This document shows positions 26,797 through 34,802 of a stretch of DNA of 64,000 bases, piece after piece (the first letter of the stretch is position 1; every line of letters begins with the position of its first letter). Below the pieces are notes generated by a model. It had not been told where the DNA came from and did no database searches. It was given only the letters and a program-made list of their open reading frames with translations. Origin of the DNA: Marinifilum_A sediminis. GTDB lineage: Bacteria > Bacteroidota > Bacteroidia > Bacteroidales > Marinifilaceae. The stretch is from the NCBI GenBank assembly GCA_947496465.1, contig CANMCX010000002.1, positions 62,001-126,000 of the forward strand, written 5' to 3'. The position numbers and the translations under genes are program-made.

Positions 26797-28056
26797 TTAA
26801 TTTGCGCATAGATGAAGATCATACTCCTGATCGACATCGGCTAAGGTATTGCAAAAATAATCTAAATCTTCTAAGGTATGCAATGCCGAAACATTAACTC
26901 TCAATCTTGAATTACGTAATTTTACTGCCGGATAAGTTGCAGGCACAACATACACTCCTCTTTCAAATAACTTACGAGCAGTAAAAATGGATTTCATGTC
27001 ATCTTTAATCATTAAAGGAATAATTGGAGATTCAGACCTACCAATGGAATAGCCCATATCTGATAATCTTTTCTTTAGATAGGCTGTATTTTCCCAAAGT
27101 GCGTTAATGATATAAGGTTCTTCGATTAGTAGATCAAGAGCCTTTGAAGCACCACCAATAGCTGGCGGTGCAATTGATGCTGAAAAGGTATTGGAACGGG
27201 AATACAATCTTAAATAGTCAATTAGCTTTTTTGATCCAGCTGCATAACCTCCTGTCGATCCGAGTGACTTACTCAGCGTTCCAGTAACCATCTCTACCTT
27301 ATCTTCCATACCAAAGTAATTCGTTGTTCCACTTCCAGCATCTCCTATCACTCCCACGCCGTGAGCATCATCAACAAAGACCATAGCATTGTATTTTTCT
27401 GCCAGCATACATATGCTTGGCAGATTGGCAAAATCACCATCTTGAGAAAATACTCCATCTACAACTATTGCCAGATTTCTATATTTACCTTGCTCCCTTT
27501 TTAATACCATCTCGAGATAATTCATATCGTTATGACCATAGATCTTGGTATTCGTATTATTCTTTAATCCATCGTAGATGCTGGCATGTACAAGCATATC
27601 CACCAAAACCAAATCAGATTTATTGAATAGATTCTGAAATACACCAATATTGGCGGCATAACCGGATGTATACAAAATGGCATCTTCTTTCCCATGCAAT
27701 CGGGCTAACTTTTGCTCCAAAGCTCTATGAATATCTGTATAACCACCAATCGGTGGTGCAGCACAAGTACCTGCTCCATATAACTCAACTGCATCTTTAA
27801 CTGCATCCTTCACCTTTTGATGCTGCGATAAGCCCAGATAATTGCTGGAAACAAAACTAACCGTCGGTACTCGATCTCCAGAATAATAGTCAATCACATC
27901 CATATTTCTACTTATGGCGCTTCCAGATATAAAACCATAAGGGTACGATTTATCTTTCTCGAACTGATTGATGAACTTTTGAAAATGTTCTGCAGATTGA
28001 TGAATATTTGCCTCTGGCATATCTGCAAAATCTCTCATTGTATAAATTTTTTCCAT
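26797..28056 (-). CDS. Alpha-oxoamine synthase-family PLP enzyme (KBL/SPT/AONS-like)
   Basis: I place the start at Met 28056 (MEKIYTMRDFADM), giving 419 residues, the family length; the open frame extends 30 codons further upstream (to 28146) but that part is Lys/Tyr/Ile-rich and not conserved-looking. Family features: VSFVSSNYLGLSQH, an aminoacyl-binding region, GYAANIGVFQNL, VDDAHGVGVIGDAGSG, and TGTLSKSLGSTGGYAAG with the PLP-binding Lys at about 263. These enzymes condense an amino acid with an acyl-CoA or acyl-ACP (glycine C-acetyltransferase, serine palmitoyltransferase, BioF, cysteate acyltransferase for sulfonolipids, CqsA). The segment YGAGTCAAPPIGGYTDIHRA departs from the usual GSGTCGSR...GT..H motif, so substrate cannot be assigned. 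Operon with TetR downstream. Confidence 0.82.
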   Translation of the reverse strand: MEKIYTMRDFADMPEANIHQSAEHFQKFINQFEKDKSYPYGFISGSAISRNMDVIDYYSGDRVPTVSFVSSNYLGLSQHQKVKDAVKDAVELYGAGTCAAPPIGGYTDIHRALEQKLARLHGKEDAILYTSGYAANIGVFQNLFNKSDLVLVDMLVHASIYDGLKNNTNTKIYGHNDMNYLEMVLKREQGKYRNLAIVVDGVFSQDGDFANLPSICMLAEKYNAMVFVDDAHGVGVIGDAGSGTTNYFGMEDKVEMVTGTLSKSLGSTGGYAAGSKKLIDYLRLYSRSNTFSASIAPPAIGGASKALDLLIEEPYIINALWENTAYLKKRLSDMGYSIGRSESPIIPLMIKDDMKSIFTARKLFERGVYVVPATYPAVKLRNSRLRVNVSALHTLEDLDYFCNTLADVDQEYDLHLCAN

Positions 28057-28400
28057 ATAGTAGTTTTTATGCTTTAAATACTCTTTAGTACGATTTAGTC
28101 TAGCAATCGTCATGCAAATATAATATTTAGAGAAAGATATACACATATTTTATAATCACAAAAATATCAATGTATACTTTTAAGTTCGAATTTATTATGA
28201 AAAATCCATTATTATCGCTTTATTAATATCAATTATTACTATCCACCGTGCAATTGGTCACAAGAAAAATTAATGATAAGCTTAATAAGAATGACAAAAG
28301 CACTATTCCAATACTGTATGATAACAGCGATAGAATAATGCTTTTGATAACTTCCAAAACTTAGCTAATTGTTGCAATAAAAATTGTCTCTGTAGATTCT

Positions 28401-30752
28401 CTAAAAACTTTGATTTGGAACCTCTTGATTTTCTATTGTTTGCCTTTTAATTTTAGCTCTCTGTTTTCCCCATTTAAACTGATAACTAGCCTGAAGGCGA
28501 ATAAAAAAAGTAGACACATGAACTTTCCCTTCTGTATTTGAGAAGTAATCGCTGCCACTACTTCTCACTCCTGCATGGGTAAAGTCCTTTTTTAATGGTA
28601 TGGCTGAGGAGATTCCAACTTTCAACCCGTTTTTAAATGACTGATTGAGTGCTAATACATATATAGCATCGCTGAATCTTTTATTTTGCAAATCGTAGTT
28701 TGCACTGTTGAATTGAAATATCGCAGATGCAGTCAAGTCATCTGTAAAATTTATTCTCGAAGAGAACCCCAATTCGAATCCAGAGCTGTTTTTCTTTGCA
28801 ATTGCTAATTGTCTAGCTAATTGATTAGGCTTATCGTACCTCTTATATCCTTTCAAATAAGGAGTAATTCCAATGGACCTAAACATGCTAATAGTCGTAC
28901 TAATTTTAAAGCCATACTCTTTTCTTTCTGCAAGGTTGCCAATGTTATTTTCCAACAATTGATCTTGATTGACAAAGGCATAATTTTGAATCAGATCCTT
29001 AGATAGAACATGATACACTTGAGTGGATATATAATTCTTCCCAAAAGAAAAGGAGTGATTCAAGCTAAAATGATGATGATAAGTAGGAAGTAAATCGGCA
29101 TTTCCTCTTTTCAAACTTACAGGATCTATTCTGGTAACACCTGGTGATAACTGATAAACATGCGGACGTGTTAGGCTTTTTCTGTAGTTCAACTTGAGAT
29201 TTTGCTTCTTAGAAACTTGTAAAGTCAATTGCAAATTGGGAAGCACCGAAATTTCTTCATTTTCATTCCCCTTATCTACTCCTAGATAAGAATACTCACT
29301 CCGAATTCCAATGGAAGCCTTCCATTTCTTATTTCCATATGAAAATGAGAGGTAAGCGGCATGAATATCTTCCTGATAGTTAAAATTTTTAGAGTTTCTG
29401 TCTTCCATTTTGCGTAACTGACTTTTCCATCCTGCATCCATGTTTATTTTTGATCCAATCGGAGAAGTATAATCCATACGAAATCCAACAAACTGATTCA
29501 CCGGCTTTACACCATTTAGGTTCGAACTTTCCTGATTTTCATATAAAATAGACTTCTCTCCCGTCAATCGAAAATAGTTTAAATCAAAAGAAATCTCTTT
29601 TCCTGATTTATCAAACAAGTGTTTGTAATACATTGAATAGTGTGAGAGGATGTAATCATTTTTTTCCAATCTACCACTTGTTTCCTTTAAGTTTAACAGC
29701 TCACCGGTTCTTACTTTCATATCTGCTGTACCTTCAAAACTTTGATTTTCTGGACATACAAAGGCATACAAACTAAATTGATTTTTCGAGTCAAAATGAT
29801 AATCTGCTCCTAAATGAATTTGGTGCTTCCAGTTCTTTTGTCTTAAGTCCAGCGAAGAATGAAAGGTTTTCAATCCCATATCGGTGGACAAGATTTTTGT
29901 ATTCTCTTCTGTATTATTAAAATACCTTAGTCTTCCACTGTAGGATGTATACAGATTTAATTTCCTATTGGTATAATTCAATCCACAAATTGGATCCAGG
30001 AATATCTCCTGAGCATTGGTTGGAATTTCCGAGAAAATATGTCCGCTCATCCCCACTTCTCGTTCTTTAAGTGTTACATTTATTACTCCACTAATATGAG
30101 CATCATATTTGGGTCCTGGACTTCGAATGATTTCTACCTTATCAATCTGCTTTGCATTTAATTGACTGATATATTGCAATTCCCGTTCTTTACCATCAAC
30201 CAAAATGATAATATTGGAAGAGCCTTCCAAACTCAGGTTTTGCATTAAATCTACCTGAACGCCGGGAAGATGCTTGAGAATATCCACTCCTGTATTGGAT
30301 GCATTATAGATTTTTCTATTCATAAAAAAAGTCGTACCTCTATTACTGGTTTGTGCTTTGATGCGCTCTCCCACAATTAATGTTTCTCCCACACGAACAC
30401 TCTCCTGCCTAATTGGGAATGTCCCCAAATCACAACTGCTTTGTTGATTTAGTTTAACTATTTTTGACTTGTATCCAATAAAACTAATTCGAAGCAAATA
30501 GCTTCCCATTTGTACTTTACTAATTTCGAAGTATCCTTTCTGATTGCTTGTGGTACCTGTTATCAAAGAGGTATCACCTGGATTGTGTAATGAAACGGTC
30601 GCAAATGCTATTGGACTATTGTCCATTTGATCAATAATATGACCATGCATCTTCTGTTTTCCTTCAGCACTTAGTATTCTAAATTGACTAAATAAGAACA
30701 TTAAAATTAATAGTAATGATCGTTTCAATTTGGTTTGATCGCAACAATTCAT
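28401..30752 (-). CDS. TonB-dependent outer-membrane beta-barrel protein (OMP_b-brl_3-like)
   Basis: 783 residues. Signal peptide (hydrophobic about 11-28), CarboxypepD_reg-like domain (about 34-115, MHGHIIDQMDNSPIAFATVSL), plug-like region (about 135-215: DILKHLPGVQVDLMQNLSLEG, IILVDGKERELQYISQL, VEIIRSPGPKYDAHISGVINVTLK), then a large barrel with SRP-type strands (LNYRKSLTRPHVYQLSPGVTRIDPVSLKRG). This family is widespread in Bacteroidota, mostly of unknown substrate, and often sits beside LytTR or other signalling genes. Here a LytTR regulator lies just upstream on the same strand (169-nt gap), which may control it. Confidence 0.88.
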   Translation of the reverse strand: MNCCDQTKLKRSLLLILMFLFSQFRILSAEGKQKMHGHIIDQMDNSPIAFATVSLHNPGDTSLITGTTSNQKGYFEISKVQMGSYLLRISFIGYKSKIVKLNQQSSCDLGTFPIRQESVRVGETLIVGERIKAQTSNRGTTFFMNRKIYNASNTGVDILKHLPGVQVDLMQNLSLEGSSNIIILVDGKERELQYISQLNAKQIDKVEIIRSPGPKYDAHISGVINVTLKEREVGMSGHIFSEIPTNAQEIFLDPICGLNYTNRKLNLYTSYSGRLRYFNNTEENTKILSTDMGLKTFHSSLDLRQKNWKHQIHLGADYHFDSKNQFSLYAFVCPENQSFEGTADMKVRTGELLNLKETSGRLEKNDYILSHYSMYYKHLFDKSGKEISFDLNYFRLTGEKSILYENQESSNLNGVKPVNQFVGFRMDYTSPIGSKINMDAGWKSQLRKMEDRNSKNFNYQEDIHAAYLSFSYGNKKWKASIGIRSEYSYLGVDKGNENEEISVLPNLQLTLQVSKKQNLKLNYRKSLTRPHVYQLSPGVTRIDPVSLKRGNADLLPTYHHHFSLNHSFSFGKNYISTQVYHVLSKDLIQNYAFVNQDQLLENNIGNLAERKEYGFKISTTISMFRSIGITPYLKGYKRYDKPNQLARQLAIAKKNSSGFELGFSSRINFTDDLTASAIFQFNSANYDLQNKRFSDAIYVLALNQSFKNGLKVGISSAIPLKKDFTHAGVRSSGSDYFSNTEGKVHVSTFFIRLQASYQFKWGKQRAKIKRQTIENQEVPNQSF

Positions 30753-30921
30753 GTTTCCTGTGGGGTTAAGTTTTACAATTGATATTCACTGCAAAGTCAG
30801 GAAATATAGGCTCAAGAGGCAAAAATATGGTACAGACATCATGAATTTGTGATAAATGACAAATTCCTGCTAGACTTATTTCAAAAACTGGGATGAAAGG
30901 TTATTATCTGGGATGAGTAAA

Positions 30922-31872
30922 CTATTGAGTTTTTTTAAAATCCTGTTCCAACAGATCGTAATTGGCAACATTCAATCTTGAAACTGGCAAATCAATATCT
31001 GTTCCTGCAATTTCTATGCGGTAACCCGAACTGTTCCCTTTCTTATTCTTAACCTTTTTCACATTCACAATAAATGCTCTGTGGATACGTGTTAAATAAG
31101 GGATATCACTTAATTGTTTCTCAACATCTCCAATTGAATTTCGCACCATTTCCTTTTCTATCCTATTCTTCTTTAAAAAATAAAATATTACATAGTTCGC
31201 ATTTGATTCTGCATACAGAAATGATTCTGGATCGAAGCTAATGTGTCCTTTTTTTAATTTGGAGTTGATATAAATCAGTTCATTCTTAGATTCTTTCCTC
31301 TCGGAATCTACAACATCTTTTTGAGTATTTAAATCGAGTAAATGTCTCCTATTCTGAATGGTAAAGAAAAAATAGGGAAGCAGACCCATTATAAAGGGAG
31401 TTTTTACAGAATCAAGAAAAGTGTATATGTTCCAACGTCCTTCAGAAGATTCCATAATATAACCAGCGAAAAAATTCCAAACACCTAATAACAAGAAAAG
31501 GATCACACCAAATTTAATATCTCTTAGAAGAGTCCAATTCTTTATTTCATTAAAAGCGGGAAACAACTTTAACATTCTAATTGTGAAATAAAGAGGTAGC
31601 GTTAAAATCAAGCTATAAATTGCTAAAGTTGCTTCAAAGCTAAACGGATCAGAACTATGAGCATGCTGCGGTCTGTATAGAATCGTAAACAAGTAACAAA
31701 AGATTACTACTATAAAAGTTCCAATTAATGGCTTTCTAATAATGTAATTTTGAGGATACTTTTTATTTAGCCAATCGAAGCTAGCAGAGTTCATAAACGG
31801 AATAAGAGGTTGGTTTTGCAAAGGATAAAGATAATTATAATCTGAGAATTTTATATCGTCTGTACTCATCAA
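30922..31872 (-). CDS. Membrane-bound LytTR-family transcriptional regulator
   Basis: 316 residues. Four hydrophobic segments in the first two thirds (about 47-66, 82-103, 122-141, 155-175) form a membrane domain; a coiled linker leads to a LytTR DNA-binding domain at about 205-312 (FLYAESNANYVIFYF, IGDVEKQLSDIPYLTRIHRAFIVNVKKV, LPVSRLNVANYDLLEQDF). No receiver domain is present, so it is a one-component membrane sensor-regulator instead of a LytR response regulator. The likely signal is in the membrane or envelope. It probably controls the downstream outer-membrane barrel gene or itself. Confidence 0.88.
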   Translation of the reverse strand: MMSTDDIKFSDYNYLYPLQNQPLIPFMNSASFDWLNKKYPQNYIIRKPLIGTFIVVIFCYLFTILYRPQHAHSSDPFSFEATLAIYSLILTLPLYFTIRMLKLFPAFNEIKNWTLLRDIKFGVILFLLLGVWNFFAGYIMESSEGRWNIYTFLDSVKTPFIMGLLPYFFFTIQNRRHLLDLNTQKDVVDSERKESKNELIYINSKLKKGHISFDPESFLYAESNANYVIFYFLKKNRIEKEMVRNSIGDVEKQLSDIPYLTRIHRAFIVNVKKVKNKKGNSSGYRIEIAGTDIDLPVSRLNVANYDLLEQDFKKTQ

Positions 31873-32250
31873 AAATACTGCATTTTAGTTTTATGAATAC
31901 CAAATAAAATTGATTTATCTCACAATTTAAATGAAATAAGTAGATTTTAGAAATATTTATTCAAATACAAAACTCTTGTATCCTAAAGGAAATGGATATG
32001 TCAATAACATCTCATAAATCAGAACTAACAGTAACATCATTAATATTATTGACATTTCAATAAATACTTATTATATTTAATGAACTTAATCTAGCTAACT
32101 GAATATTACAAATAAAATATCAGTAACGGAATATATACTAATGAGATAAAAATATTCCAGCTTGAGATTAAAATTGAATAATTACAGAAGAACTTTTATG
32201 CTTCTACCTTAAAGATAAACGACTATTAAATTTACTTATTAATACCTGCA
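31873..32250. other. Divergent promoter spacer before the DUF2235 cassette
   Basis: 378 bp, strongly AT-rich, between the LytTR gene and the plus-strand five-gene cassette. No gene, repeat or clear operator recognised. Confidence 0.4.
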
Positions 32251-32508
32251 ATGTCAGATTTTAAAAAAGCAGTGCAAGATCTAATACAAGATCTGAGCAG
32301 TAACGAAGTAGCTATTCTTGAAAAAGACAATGTAAATAGTCAAACTGCAAAATTCATTTCTTATGGGAAAGTTGAGTTAGAAGGAGATTCCATTCATGTT
32401 ATGGCTCCTAATGCACAGCATCATGCCGAATTGCACAATGAATTGCTTATTTCCTCTAATCGTAACAGAAAATCGGTCTGGAATTTTATTCACAGGTCAC
32501 TCCTTTAA
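32251..32508 (+). CDS. Small protein A of DUF2235 cassette (85 aa)
   Basis: Not recognised. 85 residues, acidic, no signal peptide or membrane helix. It aligns by eye with the next gene product: DLSSNEVAIL matches DVSSLEVATL, and SYGKVELEGDSIHVM...ELHNELLISSNRNRKSVWNFIHRSL matches AYTRFELDGDAVNFI...LVEEHSLLVDSALETRKTLFNTIYSAV. The pattern is a helix, a short strand pair and a C-terminal helix pair. First gene of the cassette; protein B starts 24 nt after its stop. It may be an adaptor, an immunity or a structural protein; no function can be stated. Confidence 0.75.
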   Translation: MSDFKKAVQDLIQDLSSNEVAILEKDNVNSQTAKFISYGKVELEGDSIHVMAPNAQHHAELHNELLISSNRNRKSVWNFIHRSLL

Positions 32509-32532
32509 TACTAACACTTAAATCAAACTATT

Positions 32533-32865
32533 ATGAGTATCAATTTAGACAAAATTAAAACGGCAATTTCTGATGTGTCCTCATTGGAGGTAGCAACACT
32601 AACCAATGCAAATGATAATAAATTCGATCTTAGCTCAGCCTCAAATAATGATATTTTTACAGCTATTCGAGCAAAATTAGATCAATCGGATTTGGTTGCC
32701 TATACCCGATTTGAACTGGATGGCGATGCTGTTAATTTTATCAATAAAAAAGAAGAAATGGCAGCTTTAGTCGAGGAACATAGTCTTTTAGTAGATTCTG
32801 CTCTTGAAACGCGTAAAACTTTATTCAATACTATTTATAGTGCCGTGGAAAACATTATTAAATGA
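32533..32865 (+). CDS. Small protein B of DUF2235 cassette (110 aa), paralogue of protein A
   Basis: Not recognised. 110 residues, acidic, no export signal. Related to protein A over nearly its full length with an insertion of about 15-20 residues (NNDIFTAIRAKLDQSD). Tandem duplicates of this kind that precede an enzyme gene are often adaptors, chaperones or stoichiometric shell/tube components. The next start follows after about 60 nt or less, with the same transcription direction. Confidence 0.75.
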   Translation: MSINLDKIKTAISDVSSLEVATLTNANDNKFDLSSASNNDIFTAIRAKLDQSDLVAYTRFELDGDAVNFINKKEEMAALVEEHSLLVDSALETRKTLFNTIYSAVENIIK

Positions 32866-32926
32866 TAAACCAATTGAATTCGTGAAACAAAAGATCAAAT
32901 ATATTTTCTATACTCTTAAAGTTGAC

Positions 32927-33112
32927 ATGAATAGTTCATTTCAGGTTTCTGACATATGGAATAAGCTGAAAGAGGAAAATGCTCACAAGCTAAGCCCATT
33001 TGTACAAGGAGATGAAAATGAAATTCAATCAAGTAGTGAGTATGGAAAATATACTTTTCAAATTCATACGCAATTTGAAAAATTTCTAAAATTCATGAGA
33101 AAGAATAAATAG
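32927..33112 (+). CDS. Small protein C of DUF2235 cassette (61 aa)
   Basis: Not recognised. Start chosen at ATG 32927 (MNSSFQVSDIWNKLKEEN), giving 61 residues; a GTG at 32882 in the same frame would add 15. The longer open frame overlapping protein B from 32804 is unlikely. The product is hydrophilic with a Phe-rich C-terminal helix (FEKFLKFMRKNK). Its stop is one base before the next start, so translation with the 551-residue protein is probably coupled. Confidence 0.55.
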   Translation: MNSSFQVSDIWNKLKEENAHKLSPFVQGDENEIQSSSEYGKYTFQIHTQFEKFLKFMRKNK

Positions 33113-33113
33113 T

Positions 33114-34769
33114 ATGTCGATACAAGAGATGTTCAAAAATGAGTTTTTAAATGAGGAAATTGAGGAAAATTTCGCTCGTATTCATAAACTTGAATGCGAA
33201 GAGGTATTGGATAACTTAGGTTATATAGAACTTGACCGAAATAGCAATAAACAGAGTGCTTCCAAAGCTGAATTAGATTTAAGCATTGCTATATTCAGAA
33301 GTGAATATGAATTACACAAACAAGCATTTTCTTCTGAAATAATTTCCTTTAGTAATGATCAAATGCAATTGCTTTCGGAAGAAGAATTGGAGTTTCTTCA
33401 CGAAATATCATCTCTTGAAGGAGAGTTTGAACTTCATCTGTTCTCATTGGAAGAAATCAGACAGAATCCTATTCTTTCTAGAGTTCTGAATTGGCGACTT
33501 GGAATCCTTTCTATTTTTAATGAAAGCATCTCGAATCAGCTTTCTGAAGATATTGCCGATAACTTGAATCAAGTGGGGAATTGGTGTAACACTGCGGATC
33601 AAGGAGAAATTATTAAGCTATTGGGAAATATAGAGGATCTTTCTTTAGCAATTGCCAAACAAGATGAGTACACTAATTCCAATTACCAACACCTACTCTA
33701 CTTTAAAAACTCCTACAAAGAATTAAAACATCAAGGCGTTAAAGTTAGAAGCGATAAAAAAAGATTCAATTCCAGATTGCAATTCATTCCCAAGGAAAGT
33801 AAGGATACCTTAGAACAGATTAGCAATAATAAAAAGAAATTTAACGCATTTCAGGAAGATAAATTGCATCGATTAATGACCCGATTGGTGCAAATTAGAT
33901 TGTGGCTATTGGGCAATTATCAAGGCAAACTAGATAATGATCTTGGTCCCCTTAGTATTACAGGTCTACACTCCTTAATCGCATACATACATGAAACCTA
34001 TGGTGGCAAGGAAGGATATAAATTAAGTGATTTAATTCTGCGCTTGGGTAAGGATAAGTGGGTATTAAATGCAACTTATCTTTTTAAGGCTCTTCTACCA
34101 GTTCTTAACGAGATGGAAGAAGAAAGAAAAATGAAAACCATATCAGAGGAATTTAGCAGCATTGTTAGCAAGTTGGATAAGGAAGAAGAGAAGAAAGAGG
34201 TTTTAAGTGAAATTGAAAAACAGATTAAAGATGATTTTAAAACACCCTCTCACAGAAAGTCCAAAACACGTGGAGGAAAAAGATTGCTTCGATCGATTGG
34301 ACGTTTTTTTAAGCGAATTGGAGAGATTATAAAAGATGGCATTAAATGGGTAATTGAAGCTATTCGTAACCTGTTTAAATGGTTCAAAAATGGAATCAAA
34401 ATATTAATGCGTGAACTGAAAAAGGCATTTCACATGGCAAAAACAGGTTTGTCTTTCTTTTTCTCGAAACGCATCGTTAAAACAGTAAACGGCAAAAGTC
34501 AATTGACTACTGATTATGATTTTAATTTTGACAGTGTTACTACACTTGTTCATTCCAATCAAAAATTAATAGAAGAACACATTCAAAATAATCAACAAAT
34601 TTCAGAAGCTCTTGAGGAGGTTTCAGAATTTTTAGGAATCGTTATTTCCATAGCTATCAAAGTTATAAAAGGTCCTTTGGGTTGGATACAGCTTGGAATT
34701 AAGCTTATTAAGAGTCTTTCTGATGGTGATTTTAAATACAATAGATTATCTCTTGATTTTGAGAAGTAA
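33114..34769 (+). CDS. 551-aa protein with peptidoglycan-binding-like motif and cationic amphipathic helices
   Basis: Not recognised as a whole. The N-terminal half is acidic and helical. Residues about 251-297 contain LRLVQ-type lead-in, LGNYQGKLDNDLGPLSITGL and LIAYIHETYGG, which resembles the PG_binding_1 consensus (lgyYxGxxDGxxGPxTxxAlxxFQ). Residues about 385-455 are highly basic amphipathic helices (RSIGRFFKRIGEIIKDGIKW, FKWFKNGIKILMRELKKAFH) ending in LSFFFS. Residues about 505-533 form a hydrophobic segment (GIVISIAIKVIKGPLGWIQL). No signal peptide. Membrane-active or membrane-docking behaviour is plausible, possibly bringing the downstream DUF2235 hydrolase to the membrane; that is inference. 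It starts one base after protein C and ends 33 nt before the hydrolase gene. Confidence 0.75.
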   Translation: MSIQEMFKNEFLNEEIEENFARIHKLECEEVLDNLGYIELDRNSNKQSASKAELDLSIAIFRSEYELHKQAFSSEIISFSNDQMQLLSEEELEFLHEISSLEGEFELHLFSLEEIRQNPILSRVLNWRLGILSIFNESISNQLSEDIADNLNQVGNWCNTADQGEIIKLLGNIEDLSLAIAKQDEYTNSNYQHLLYFKNSYKELKHQGVKVRSDKKRFNSRLQFIPKESKDTLEQISNNKKKFNAFQEDKLHRLMTRLVQIRLWLLGNYQGKLDNDLGPLSITGLHSLIAYIHETYGGKEGYKLSDLILRLGKDKWVLNATYLFKALLPVLNEMEEERKMKTISEEFSSIVSKLDKEEEKKEVLSEIEKQIKDDFKTPSHRKSKTRGGKRLLRSIGRFFKRIGEIIKDGIKWVIEAIRNLFKWFKNGIKILMRELKKAFHMAKTGLSFFFSKRIVKTVNGKSQLTTDYDFNFDSVTTLVHSNQKLIEEHIQNNQQISEALEEVSEFLGIVISIAIKVIKGPLGWIQLGIKLIKSLSDGDFKYNRLSLDFEK

Positions 34770-34802
34770 GCAAAATGAAATCATCCTAAAATTACTGCAA
34801 CT

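Noticed and set aside
28057..28146. N-terminal 30-residue extension of the alpha-oxoamine synthase
   Set aside because: Composition is Lys/Tyr/Ile-rich and exceeds family length; MEKIYT at 28056 gives the normal start.
32804..33112. Longer version of cassette protein C starting inside protein B
   Set aside because: It would overlap protein B by about 60 nt with a basic, unlikely leader; a later ATG or GTG fits better.
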